A DNA stretch of 64,000 bases, taken from positions 46,702 through 110,701 of the forward strand of contig CAYZMS010000013.1 of NCBI GenBank assembly GCA_964479625.1, in the 5' to 3' direction. The notes beneath the pieces were generated by a model, which saw nothing but the letters and a program-made list of their open reading frames with translations, was not told where the DNA came from and did not search any database. The stretch comes from CAYZMS01 sp964479625 (GTDB lineage: Bacteria > Bacteroidota > Bacteroidia > Chitinophagales > Saprospiraceae). Below, in pieces: positions 17,732 through 26,398 of this stretch. The translations under genes and the position numbers were made by a program. Position 1 is the stretch's first letter. Every line of letters starts with the position of its first letter.

Positions 17732-18847
17732 ATGCGGGTTCATCTCTTGACCATTTGTTGTTCAACTTTATTTGCCATGTCTGTCTACGCTCAGGAACGC
17801 CCCAGGGAACTGGGCATTACGATTGGATTGATGCCTACCGGGCCTCAAAATGCTATTACCGATGTGCCAGGGCTGAAAGTAGGGCAAGTTACCCTTATCG
17901 AAGGAGAAAACATTCGAACCGGGGCGACTGCGGTAGTCCCGCACGATGGAAATATTTTCCAGAACAAGGTGCCTGCTGCCGTCTATGTGGGCAATGGTTT
18001 CGGCAAATTGGCGGGCAGCACCCAGGTCGAGGAACTGGGTAATATCGAAACGCCCATCGTATTGACCAACACCCTTAGTGTGGCCGCCGGTATAGAAGGC
18101 CTCGTGGAATATACCCTCCAGCAATCGGGCAATGAAGAGGTCCGCTCCGTCAATGCTGTAGTAGGAGAGAATAACGACGGCTACCTGAATGACATTCGGG
18201 GCCGACATGTTCGACCAAAGCATATCCTGGAAGCTCTTCAGAATGCGACCGACACGGTGGCTGAGGGCAATGTGGGCGCGGGTACGGGTACCCGATGCTT
18301 TGGTTTTAAAGGCGGTATAGGGACGGCCTCCCGGCAATTACCGGCATCGTTCGGAGGATATACGCTGGGGGTCCTGGTGCAGACCAATTTCGGGGGTGCT
18401 CTTACAATTAACGGCTACCCGGTGGGCAAGTCTCTGGAGCAATACTATTTCCGGGACCAGTTGCAGGATGGAGCCGATGGCTCCTGTATGATCGTAGTGG
18501 CTACCGACGCACCCCTCGATGCCCGCAATCTGAAGCGGCTGGCCAAACGCGCACTGCTCGGCCTGGGGCGCACTGGTGGTATCGCCTCCAATGGCAGTGG
18601 GGATTATGTCATCGCCTTTTCTACAACCGAAGCACTTCAGATACCTTATTCCTCAGATGCGCCGCTCCAAACGACTACAGTGTTGAGTAACAACTCCATG
18701 ACCCCACTCTTCATGGCGGTTATCGAAGCCACCGAAGAGGCTATCATCAATTCTCTATTCGCCGCCGAAACAATGAGGGGGAACGGGAGAAAGGTAGAGG
18801 AACTGCCAGTGGATAAGGTGTTGGAATGGTTAAAGGAAAAGGAGTAA
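17732..18847 (+). CDS. P1 family (DmpA/BapA-like) peptidase
   Basis: This is a secreted N-terminal nucleophile aminopeptidase homologue. The signal peptide (residues 1-21, ending VYAQ) precedes LGITIGLMPTGPQNAITDVPGLKVGQ, the usual family opening. Later blocks are ATAVVPHDGNIF, VVGENNDGYLNDI, GVLVQTNFGG and GRTGGIASNGSGDYVIAFST, the last being the region around the self-processing site in DmpA. The length of 371 residues is typical. The enzyme would release N-terminal residues from small peptides, perhaps beta-amino or D-amino ones; specificity cannot be read. It is a single-gene unit with no clear terminator. Confidence 0.9.
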   Translation: MRVHLLTICCSTLFAMSVYAQERPRELGITIGLMPTGPQNAITDVPGLKVGQVTLIEGENIRTGATAVVPHDGNIFQNKVPAAVYVGNGFGKLAGSTQVEELGNIETPIVLTNTLSVAAGIEGLVEYTLQQSGNEEVRSVNAVVGENNDGYLNDIRGRHVRPKHILEALQNATDTVAEGNVGAGTGTRCFGFKGGIGTASRQLPASFGGYTLGVLVQTNFGGALTINGYPVGKSLEQYYFRDQLQDGADGSCMIVVATDAPLDARNLKRLAKRALLGLGRTGGIASNGSGDYVIAFSTTEALQIPYSSDAPLQTTTVLSNNSMTPLFMAVIEATEEAIINSLFAAETMRGNGRKVEELPVDKVLEWLKEKE

Positions 18848-19102
18848 TTATTAATCTGCTCAATCCTCAAGAAACTGCTTGCTATCACCTTACCGGGATA
18901 GTAAGATAAAGCGTTTTGAAGACGGTCTAAGTGCCTGCTGCCAAATTATGGTTCCTTCCGGTAAGAATCGGGAACCTACTGCTTAAGCCATTCCCTTTCT
19001 ATATACTAGGGTTTGGAACAACTCTTCGAATCAGCCCGCATAGGTGCTGACAAAAATCATCTCGCCAAGTTTTGACAGTGATCATCTTTTCCTTTAAATT
19101 TA

Positions 19103-19120
19103 TGACTGAACGTATAGTCA
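19103..19120. promoter_or_regulatory. Candidate TetR operator
   Basis: TGACTGAAC followed by GTATAGTCA forms an 18-bp palindrome matching at 7 of 9 positions per half, 13 nt before the tetR start. Its half-sites (TGACTGAACG type) resemble those of many TetR-family operators. Autoregulation of the downstream cluster is the likely role. Confidence 0.55.
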
Positions 19121-19133
19121 ATAAAAAATTCAC

Positions 19134-19733
19134 ATGTCGCCCAGGACAAAATCCCAATTCGAGGAGCTACGCGAGCAGAGCAGGCAGCAGATCAAGCAAG
19201 CCGCTTTAGAGTTGTTTGCCAAAAGCAGTTATGCCAATACTTCCATGGCCCAGGTGGCAAAGGAAGCAGGCGTTTCAAAGGGCTTGATCTATAATTATTT
19301 TGACAGCAAGCAGGACTTGCTGTTTGCACTGGTTGAAGAACAGGTCGCTGAAGGGGAGGCCCTGATGGAGCAATTTTTGGAAACGATATCCGACCCTCTG
19401 GAGCAATTGATCGCTCTGACGAAAGCAACTGTTCAAATGGTACTTCAGGACATTAATTATTGGCGGTTCATGACCTCTCTGGCTTTTCAGCCGGATGTAT
19501 TGAGTGAGTTGATGCCTCTGGTGAAGCGGCAGAAGGAAACCTCTATCCGGCTAATGATCGGCATTTTCGAACGCCTGGGCGCTGACGAACCGGAAAAGGA
19601 AACCTACCTGTATGGTTCTATGCTTGATGGTATTCTGCTACAATATATGACCCTCAGAGCCGATTATGAGCTGGAAGCCATGCAAGACTACCTTTTAAAA
19701 CGCTATACCGAAAAACAATACCCTACAAAATGA
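19134..19733 (+). CDS. TetR family transcriptional regulator
   Basis: The N-terminal helix-turn-helix is clear (ALELFAKSSYANTSMAQVAK, then GVSKGLIYNYFDSKQDL, residues about 20-65). The C-terminal ligand/dimer domain (about 75-199) is unrecognised. It overlaps the next gene by 4 nt (ATGA), so it is translationally coupled to the envelope cluster it likely represses. An operator-like palindrome lies just upstream. The inducer is unknown. Confidence 0.9.
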   Translation: MSPRTKSQFEELREQSRQQIKQAALELFAKSSYANTSMAQVAKEAGVSKGLIYNYFDSKQDLLFALVEEQVAEGEALMEQFLETISDPLEQLIALTKATVQMVLQDINYWRFMTSLAFQPDVLSELMPLVKRQKETSIRLMIGIFERLGADEPEKETYLYGSMLDGILLQYMTLRADYELEAMQDYLLKRYTEKQYPTK

Positions 19734-20473
19734 AATGGATTCTATTCCTAATACTCTTTTTTACGGGAGGCGGTCTGGTTGCCCAGGATGCCATGGAGAT
19801 CGTTCGAAAATCGGACGAAAAACTACAGGGGAAATCCAGTTATGCCGAAATGACGATGACTATTCAGCGGCCCGATTGGTCGAGAGAGGTGGGCTTAAAA
19901 AGCTGGTCGAAAGGGGATGAACTGGCCCTGATCTTGATTACCAGTCCGGCCCGGGATAAGGGCACCGCCTTTCTCAAGCGGGACCTGGAAATGTGGAACT
20001 GGCAACCTACCATTGACCGGAGTATCAAAATGCCACCCTCCATGATGATGCAATCCTGGATGGGATCCGACTTTACCAATGATGATCTGGTGAGGCAATC
20101 CTCTATCGTAGAAGACTATGAGCATCAATTGCTGGGAGAGGAATCTATCGATGAACGCCCCTGCTACAAGATCGAACTCACCCCAAAGCCCGATGCTCCT
20201 GTCGTTTGGGGGCGGATCTTCATGTGGGTCAGCAAAAAGGAATACCTGCAACTGAAAGTCGAATTCTATGACGAAGACAATTACCTGGTTAATACCATGG
20301 AGGGAAAGGATATACGCGAGTTGGGAGGCAAGGTCCTACCTGCCCGATTGGAAGTGACCCCAGCCGATGAACCCGGCAATAGAACCATTATCCAATACCA
20401 GGAATTAACCTTCGATGTCAAGCTGGACGATCAATTTTTTTCCATCCAGAATATGAAACGACTTAGCCCTTGA
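19730..20473 (+). CDS. LolA-fold outer-membrane lipoprotein-sorting protein
   Basis: The signal peptide (residues 1-18, ending LVAQ) precedes a domain with AEMTMTIQRPDWSREVGLKS, SPARDKGTAFLKRD, NWQPTIDRSIKMPPSMMMQ, SWMGSDFTNDDLV and YKIELTPKPDAPVVW. This is the pattern of the LolA-like 'outer membrane lipoprotein-sorting protein' family that travels with FtsX-type ABC transporters and differs from classical LolA. The fold would bind a lipid or lipoprotein in the periplasm. It overlaps tetR by 4 nt and is followed 73 nt later by the two permeases, so it probably carries cargo extracted by that transporter. Confidence 0.85.
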   Translation: MKWILFLILFFTGGGLVAQDAMEIVRKSDEKLQGKSSYAEMTMTIQRPDWSREVGLKSWSKGDELALILITSPARDKGTAFLKRDLEMWNWQPTIDRSIKMPPSMMMQSWMGSDFTNDDLVRQSSIVEDYEHQLLGEESIDERPCYKIELTPKPDAPVVWGRIFMWVSKKEYLQLKVEFYDEDNYLVNTMEGKDIRELGGKVLPARLEVTPADEPGNRTIIQYQELTFDVKLDDQFFSIQNMKRLSP

Positions 20474-20546
20474 AATAAGTGAGGAGTGCTTGAACGGTTT
20501 TTTCGCTTCCCGCTGAACAACACTCATCACCCATTACTACTTACAC

Positions 20547-21764
20547 ATGATACTAAAACTAGCCTGGAGAAACATTTGGCGCAATAAACGGCGCACGCTG
20601 ATCACTGCTTCTTCCATCATGTTCGCGGTTTTGTTCGCAAGTTTTATGGAAGCCTTGCAGCAAGGGGCCTGGAATAATATGATCCGGAATGTAGTGAATT
20701 ATTACGTCGGTTATGCCCAAATACAACCGAAGGGATACCGGGAGGAACAGACCCTGAACAAGGCCTTTGTCTTTACGACGGAATTGGAAGATTTACCGGA
20801 AAAGTACGACTATTTAAAGGGGCTTACCCCTCGCCTGGAGTCTTATGCTCTGGCTTCCACCGGCCAACATACCATGGGGGCCCTTGTAGTCGGGGTTGAA
20901 CCCCAACGGGAGGATGTTATGACTGGCTTGTCGAAGCGTTTAACCGCTGGCAGTTATTTCCAAGGAGACTCTAAAGGAGTGCTGGTGGCGGAGGGGGTAG
21001 CGCAAACCCTGGACCTTGAATTGGGGGATACCCTTCTGCTGATCAGCCAGGGTTTCAGAGGAGTTAATGCAGCCGGGAAGTACCCCATTTTTGGTTTGCT
21101 CCATTTTCCGTCACCGGAATTAAATAATTCAATGGTCTATATGCCACTTTTGGAGGCACAATGGTTTTATGGGGCTGAAGGCCGGGTCACCACCCTGGTC
21201 CTGAACCTGGAATCCGACGGAGCTGTTCAACTGCTGCTTGATCAATTGCGATCAGAAATAGATACAAGTGCATTTGATTTACTGAGTTGGCAGCAAATAA
21301 TGCCCGAATTACTGGAAGCAAAAGCCCTCGACAGTGCGGGCAATATCATTGTTTATTTAATCCTGTACATGATCATCGCCTTTGGGATATTTGGCACCAT
21401 CCTGATGTTAACTAAAGAACGCGAATTTGAACTTGGTGTATTGACGGCCATCGGGACCTCCCGCCCAACCCTTTCCCTTTCTATCTGGCTCGAAATTGTA
21501 TGGATGGGATTATTGGGAGCAGTAGCGGGTATACTGCTTGCCATTCCGGTGGTGGGTTATTTTAATCGCTACCCTATCCGATTTACCGGGGAGTATGCCC
21601 AAATGCTGGAACAGTATGGGTTTGAACCAATTTTCCCCGCAGAATTCGATCCTGTAATTTTTTTAGCCCAGGCATTGGTCGTGTTCTTAATGACGGCGGT
21701 TCTGGGGCTTTGGCCCGTTCGAAAGGTCTTTCGATTACAAGCGGTTAAGGCGATGCGTAAATAA
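20547..21764 (+). CDS. FtsX/LolC-type ABC transporter permease (first)
   Basis: The N-terminus ILKLAWRNIWRNKRRTLIT is the FtsX/MacB-family opening. It is followed by TM1 (about 17-38), a large periplasmic domain (about 40-265), and three C-terminal TMs around 268-290, 315-340 and 365-390, with the ELGVLTAIGTSRP loop. The length of 405 residues fits mechanotransmission-type permeases such as LolC/E. It pairs with the second permease 17 nt downstream, giving a heterodimer with the LolD-like ATPase. Confidence 0.9.
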   Translation: MILKLAWRNIWRNKRRTLITASSIMFAVLFASFMEALQQGAWNNMIRNVVNYYVGYAQIQPKGYREEQTLNKAFVFTTELEDLPEKYDYLKGLTPRLESYALASTGQHTMGALVVGVEPQREDVMTGLSKRLTAGSYFQGDSKGVLVAEGVAQTLDLELGDTLLLISQGFRGVNAAGKYPIFGLLHFPSPELNNSMVYMPLLEAQWFYGAEGRVTTLVLNLESDGAVQLLLDQLRSEIDTSAFDLLSWQQIMPELLEAKALDSAGNIIVYLILYMIIAFGIFGTILMLTKEREFELGVLTAIGTSRPTLSLSIWLEIVWMGLLGAVAGILLAIPVVGYFNRYPIRFTGEYAQMLEQYGFEPIFPAEFDPVIFLAQALVVFLMTAVLGLWPVRKVFRLQAVKAMRK

Positions 21765-21781
21765 CCATTAAATCATAAACA

Positions 21782-22999
21782 ATGCTACCGATTCTGGCAT
21801 GGAGAAATATTTGGAGAAACCCGACCCGTAGTCTGGTGGTCATCCTGGCCATAGGTATCGGAATATGGGCAGCCCTATTCATGACAGGCTTTGCAACGGG
21901 TATGGGGCGGTCGTACGTGAATAATGCCATTGCTGATGTGGTTTCCCATTTACAGGTGCATCATCCAGGATTCAGGGAACAGCAAGAGGTCAGCTATCGA
22001 TTGGATAGGCCGGAAGTTTTGGAACGTACAGCAAGCGCCTTACCTGAAGTAAAGGCCGTTAGTCTGAGGACTCTTACTAATGCCATGCTGGCCTCTGGAC
22101 AGGGGGTGAGAGGAGTCCAGGTAAAAGGAGTGGAACCCGAGGCAGAAGCCGCTATCAGTGGTCTGAACGATAATGTCAGGGAAGGGGGGTATTTCGATGG
22201 CCGGAAGAATCAAATACTATTAGGTACCAAACTGGCAGAAAAACTGGAGACTGGGCCTGGTAAAAAACTGGTCCTCACTTTCCAGGATGTGGAGGGTACT
22301 ATTACAGCAGGTGCTTTCAGGGTAGCAGGGGTGTTCGAGTCCGGAAACTCCGGGTTTGACGAACAGTTTGTCTTCGTTCGGCGCAGTGACCTCAACCGGC
22401 TTTTGCTACCGGACTTAACAAATGATTCCCTAGCGAACGAATTGGCCATCCTCTTAAAGGAGCCCGAGCACTTACTTCAGGTGAAGTCAGCCCTTGAAGC
22501 TGCTTTTCCGGCCCTTTTGATCGAAACCTATAAAGAGGTGGCGCCTGATCTGCAATTATATGAAGAACAGCTAAGCAATGTGTCGCTTATTTATTTGGTC
22601 GTGATCCTGCTTGCATTGGTTTTCGGTATAATCAATACGATGCTGATGGCTGTTCTCGAACGGGAACGTGAATTGGGGATGTTAATGGCCATTGGAATGA
22701 ATAAGGGGGAGGTGTTTGGGATGATTGTCCTGGAAACCCTCTTGCTTTGTCTGGTTGGGGCACCATTGGGGCTTCTTTTGGGTTGGGATACCAATTGGTG
22801 GTTTGGGACCAGGGGATTGAATTTGTCGGCCTTTTCGGATAGCCTGCGCATGTACGGAATGTCTGATCAGATATATTTTGACCTGCAATCTGCAGTCTAT
22901 TGGCAGGCTTGTTTTTTACTGGTGGTGACCGCTTTGTTAGCGGCTATTTACCCAGCATGGAAAGCGATCCGTCTTCGTCCGGTAGAAACCATTCGATAA
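21782..22999 (+). CDS. FtsX/LolE-type ABC transporter permease (second)
   Basis: It opens LPILAWRNIWRNPTRSLVV and has the same one-plus-three TM layout as the first permease, with the cytoplasmic loop ERERELGMLMAIGMNKGEV. Its periplasmic domain carries GGYFDGRKNQILLGTKLAEK. It lies 17 nt after the first permease and 11 nt before the ATPase gene. A paralogous heterodimer LolCE-like complex is the natural reading; the substrate is not shown. Confidence 0.9.
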   Translation: MLPILAWRNIWRNPTRSLVVILAIGIGIWAALFMTGFATGMGRSYVNNAIADVVSHLQVHHPGFREQQEVSYRLDRPEVLERTASALPEVKAVSLRTLTNAMLASGQGVRGVQVKGVEPEAEAAISGLNDNVREGGYFDGRKNQILLGTKLAEKLETGPGKKLVLTFQDVEGTITAGAFRVAGVFESGNSGFDEQFVFVRRSDLNRLLLPDLTNDSLANELAILLKEPEHLLQVKSALEAAFPALLIETYKEVAPDLQLYEEQLSNVSLIYLVVILLALVFGIINTMLMAVLERERELGMLMAIGMNKGEVFGMIVLETLLLCLVGAPLGLLLGWDTNWWFGTRGLNLSAFSDSLRMYGMSDQIYFDLQSAVYWQACFLLVVTALLAAIYPAWKAIRLRPVETIR

Positions 23000-23010
23000 A
23001 CTTTATCACG

Positions 23011-23697
23011 ATGAAAACCGTCATTCAAACACGAGGGGTAACCAAGGTTTATAATCCAAATAAGATTCCCGTTCATGCTTTAAACGGTGTTGATCTGGAG
23101 ATCAGGCAGGGGGAATTTACTGCGATAGTTGGTCCATCCGGATCCGGGAAAACAACCCTGTTGAATATTTTGGGTGGGCTGGACCGACCTACCAAAGGGG
23201 AGGTTTGGGTAGATGAGACGGACCTGAGCACCCTGTCGGATGCAGCCCTGATCAAATTTAGAAAGGACAAGATTGGCTTTGTTTTTCAGGCTTACAACCT
23301 AATTCCTGTTTTAACTGCCCGGGAAAATGCAGAATTTGTTTTACTTCTTCAGAAACGTCCAAAAGCGGAGCGTAAGGCGAGGGTAGAAGCCCTGCTGGCC
23401 GAAGTGGGCCTGGAGTCAAAAATGGATAAACGACCGGCTGAACTATCTGGAGGGCAGCAGCAGCGAGTGGCGGTTGCTCGGGCTTTGGCTCCCAAACCGG
23501 CTTTCATACTGGCAGATGAACCCACCGCCAACCTGGATTCAAAGTCCACTGCCAACCTGCTGGATCTAATGGCAGAGCTTAATCAGCGTGAAAAGGTCAC
23601 TTTTGTTTTTTCCACTCATGATCAACGGGTGATCGACCGCGCCAGACGAGTAGTAACCCTTGTAGACGGAAGGGTTTTCAAAGAGGAATACCGTTGA
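23011..23697 (+). CDS. LolD/MacB-type ABC transporter ATP-binding protein
   Basis: Walker A is GPSGSGKTT (about residues 41-49), the signature is LSGGQQQRVAVARALA, and Walker B is FILADEPTANLDS, followed by the switch His in STHDQ. ATG 23011 (KTVIQTRGVTKVY) is used; the longer frame runs into the upstream permease. The length of 228 residues is typical of LolD. It powers the two FtsX-type permeases just upstream. Confidence 0.93.
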   Translation: MKTVIQTRGVTKVYNPNKIPVHALNGVDLEIRQGEFTAIVGPSGSGKTTLLNILGGLDRPTKGEVWVDETDLSTLSDAALIKFRKDKIGFVFQAYNLIPVLTARENAEFVLLLQKRPKAERKARVEALLAEVGLESKMDKRPAELSGGQQQRVAVARALAPKPAFILADEPTANLDSKSTANLLDLMAELNQREKVTFVFSTHDQRVIDRARRVVTLVDGRVFKEEYR

Positions 23698-23701
23698 ATG
23701 G

Positions 23702-24871
23702 ATGCCTATGAGGATGTATGGCCTGGCTTTGCTTATTTGGTTCATGCCGCTGCTCTTATTGGGGCAGGAAGAACAAGAGCGCTTCTGGGAATTGAGTGGC
23801 TATCAGAAAAACCTGCAAACCTGGCTTTTCCTCAATGACTTTCCGGAAGATGATTTTCTGTTGGATAATCTTTTACACAACCGACTTAATTTCACCTGGT
23901 ATCCCAGGGAAGATTGGCGGCTGAGGGCTGATCTGCGAAGCAGGGCCTTTTTTGGCGACCTGGTAAAAGCAGACCCCGGTTTCGCTGACCAGATTGAGAA
24001 TATAAACAACGACTACTTTGATCTTTCGTGGGTACTGGTAGATAGCCGATCCTGGGTGGTACATACCATGCTGGACCGCGCCTACCTGGAATACAGTAAG
24101 GACGAGTGGGAGGTACGCCTGGGCCGCCAACGCGTAAATTGGGGCATCAGTGCCATCTGGAATCCCAATGATATTTTCAATACTTATGACTTTACCGATT
24201 TCGACTATGAAGAACGACCTGGAAGCGATGCTTTTCGAATTCGGTATTTTACGGGATTTGCTTCCAGTTTAGAATTTGCCGTTTCCTTTTTCGATCAATG
24301 GGATGAAGCCGTAGTGGCGGGCCTTTGGAAGTTTAACCGGTCTTCTTACGATTTTCAGGTGCTTGGCGGGTATGTAGAAGGAGACCTTGTTCTGGGTGGA
24401 GGTTGGGCCGGCAATCTTGGCAATGCAGGCTTTAAGGGAGAGGCATCTTACTTTTATCCGGTAATTGAGGAAAGGGAAAAGGCTTTTTCTTTTACAGCCG
24501 GCCTGGATTATGCCTTTGGTTCCGGGCTTTACCTGAATACTGGATATCTTTACAATAGTTTAGGGGCTACCAATGCCAATATTTCCGGTTTGTTTGTTTT
24601 CCAGCCCTCTGCAAAAAACTTGTACCCATACCGGCATGCCATTTTAATACAGGCAAGCTATCCAGTCAGTCCATTATTGAATGCTGGAATGGTGGCTATT
24701 TACAGCCCCGTCGAAGTGCATCCTTTGTTTGTCAACCCTACTTTTTCCATTTCGATGGGAACTAATTGGGACCTGGACCTGATCGGGCAACTTAGCTTTA
24801 ATGAAAATAAGGATGGAAAGTATGTTGGCCCTGTTCAGGCGGTGTTTATACGGATAAAATATTCTTATTAG
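23702..24871 (+). CDS. Predicted outer-membrane beta-barrel protein
   Basis: The signal peptide (about residues 1-20, ending LLGQ) is followed by alternating aromatic strands such as RLNFTWYPREDWRLRADLRS, AFRIRYFTGFASSLEFAVS and LNTGYLYNSLGATN, and a C-terminus ending IRIKYSY, with the terminal aromatic residue of barrel proteins. It starts 4 nt after the ATPase gene, so it belongs to the same operon. No barrel family is recognised with certainty. It is a candidate outer-membrane partner of the LolA/ABC system. Confidence 0.8.
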   Translation: MPMRMYGLALLIWFMPLLLLGQEEQERFWELSGYQKNLQTWLFLNDFPEDDFLLDNLLHNRLNFTWYPREDWRLRADLRSRAFFGDLVKADPGFADQIENINNDYFDLSWVLVDSRSWVVHTMLDRAYLEYSKDEWEVRLGRQRVNWGISAIWNPNDIFNTYDFTDFDYEERPGSDAFRIRYFTGFASSLEFAVSFFDQWDEAVVAGLWKFNRSSYDFQVLGGYVEGDLVLGGGWAGNLGNAGFKGEASYFYPVIEEREKAFSFTAGLDYAFGSGLYLNTGYLYNSLGATNANISGLFVFQPSAKNLYPYRHAILIQASYPVSPLLNAGMVAIYSPVEVHPLFVNPTFSISMGTNWDLDLIGQLSFNENKDGKYVGPVQAVFIRIKYSY

Positions 24872-24896
24872 CGATCCTTCCTAAGGCAAATAAAAA

Positions 24897-25520
24897 ATGT
24901 CAAAACTCAAAACTCAAAAATCAACACTCATCCCCATCTTACTTCTGGCTGCAGGGGCTTCCACCCGCATGGGACGGCCCAAGCAATTATTATTCTATGA
25001 GGGAAAGACACTGATAGAGCATACCACCGAAAAATTATTATCCCTAAATACCGGACCCTTACTGGTTGTATTAGGTGCCCATGCAGAAAAAATCGCCACC
25101 AAGCTGGAACCATTTCAAGTGCAAACGGTTTTCAACGAACGTTGGAAAGAGGGTATGGGAAGCGGGATAGCCATCGGGTTGCAGACCGTCTTAGAACAGT
25201 GTCCAAAGGCGGAAGGCGTATTAATTACTTTGGTAGATCAGCCTGAGCTGTGTGCAAAAGATTTACAGATTATGCTGGACCAATATAGGGTCGGTCAAAA
25301 AAAAATTTGGGCTGCTTTCTATCAGGGTACGCTGGGGGTGCCTGCTATTTTCAGCCGTCCATATTTCGAGTCTTTGTTACAATTGAACGGGCCACAAGGA
25401 GCTGGAAAGATCATCCGTGCTGCAGCGGAAAAGGTGCAGGCCTATCCTCTGCCAGCAGCAAGTTTCGACCTGGATACTCCTGAAGATTGGGCTCAATGGA
25501 TCCGAAGTCTGAAAACTTAA
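24897..25520 (+). CDS. MobA-like/MocA-type nucleotidyltransferase
   Basis: A GT-A type nucleotidyltransferase begins LLLAAGASTRMGRPKQLL, the nucleotide-binding signature of the MobA/MocA (molybdenum cofactor cytidylyl/guanylyl transferase-like) group. TLVDQPELCAKDL carries the metal-binding Asp. The length of 207 residues fits. No molybdoenzyme or cofactor genes are near, so the substrate is uncertain. It precedes a perfect terminator. Confidence 0.85.
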   Translation: MSKLKTQKSTLIPILLLAAGASTRMGRPKQLLFYEGKTLIEHTTEKLLSLNTGPLLVVLGAHAEKIATKLEPFQVQTVFNERWKEGMGSGIAIGLQTVLEQCPKAEGVLITLVDQPELCAKDLQIMLDQYRVGQKKIWAAFYQGTLGVPAIFSRPYFESLLQLNGPQGAGKIIRAAAEKVQAYPLPAASFDLDTPEDWAQWIRSLKT

Positions 25521-25566
25521 GATAGGCCTCTTGGTCCTGAAAAAGGAAAGCTTGGTCGGAAAATGG

Positions 25567-25614
25567 AAAAACCCGGGAAACTTTACAACTAATTAAAGTT
25601 TCCCGGGTTTTTTT
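25567..25614. terminator. Strong bidirectional rho-independent terminator
   Basis: Nineteen bases at 25567-25585 (A-run, CCCGGGAAACTTTA) pair with 25594-25612 (TAAAGTTTCCCGGG, T-run) around an 8-nt loop. It ends the nucleotidyltransferase transcript before the efflux operon. Confidence 0.92.
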
Positions 25615-25761
25615 GGTTGTATATTTGCTTTAATGATTTGAAAAAGGAAATGGGCGTGCATTCGAATGGATGTACGTCCTTCTCTTTGTTTAGCTGCCGA
25701 TAAATACCAGGTGTTGCCTTGGCAAATAAGCATTAGTAAACTGGGATAAAACAAAGAATAC

Positions 25762-26385
25762 ATGGAATTGAAGGAGCGAATCCTCAATAAATCCAGGGAG
25801 TTGTTCATGCGGTATGGGATCAAAAGCGTAAGCATGGATGATATCTCCCGGGAACTGGGAGTTTCTAAAAAGACGCTATACCAGTACGTTGATAATAAAA
25901 CCGAATTAATAGAGCAGATCTTCCAGTTGCACATTGATGATGAGAAGTGCATGATGAACCAGATTCAGGGTACAGCCCGCGATGCCATTGACGAAATTTT
26001 GCAAATGGCCAGGTTTGTAATGGGGGAATTGCGTCAGCTTTCGACTGCCACCGTGTATGACCTACAGAAGTACTACCGGGAAACCTGGCGGAAAATGGAA
26101 GCTTTACAGAAAAGGTTCATTTACCAGATGATCCGGGAGAATATTCGAAAAGGGATAGAGGAGGGCTTGTATCGACCAGAGATCAATGCGGATATCATTG
26201 CCAAGTTGTACGTCGCAAAGTCTTCCCTGGTGGCCGATGAAGAGCTTTTTCCCATCCTGGAATATCATATAAAAGAATTGTTTCGACAGCATATTGTTTA
26301 TCACATTCACGGGATCGCGGCGCCCCGTGGGTTGGAAAAGCTGGAAGAATATTTAAGCGAGGGCCCCAATGAAATCACCGGATAA
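25762..26385 (+). CDS. TetR family regulator of RND efflux operon
   Basis: The helix-turn-helix lies in residues about 8-55 (ILNKSRELFMRYGIKSVSMD, then LGVSKKTLYQYVDNKTELI). The C-terminal domain is mostly helical and unrecognised. It is the first gene of a TolC/adaptor/RND set, with its stop just before the TolC start. I see no clear palindrome in its 5' region. A local repressor responding to a substrate of the pump is the likely role. Confidence 0.9.
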   Translation: MELKERILNKSRELFMRYGIKSVSMDDISRELGVSKKTLYQYVDNKTELIEQIFQLHIDDEKCMMNQIQGTARDAIDEILQMARFVMGELRQLSTATVYDLQKYYRETWRKMEALQKRFIYQMIRENIRKGIEEGLYRPEINADIIAKLYVAKSSLVADEELFPILEYHIKELFRQHIVYHIHGIAAPRGLEKLEEYLSEGPNEITG

Positions 26386-26398
26386 ATTCAAAATAAGT

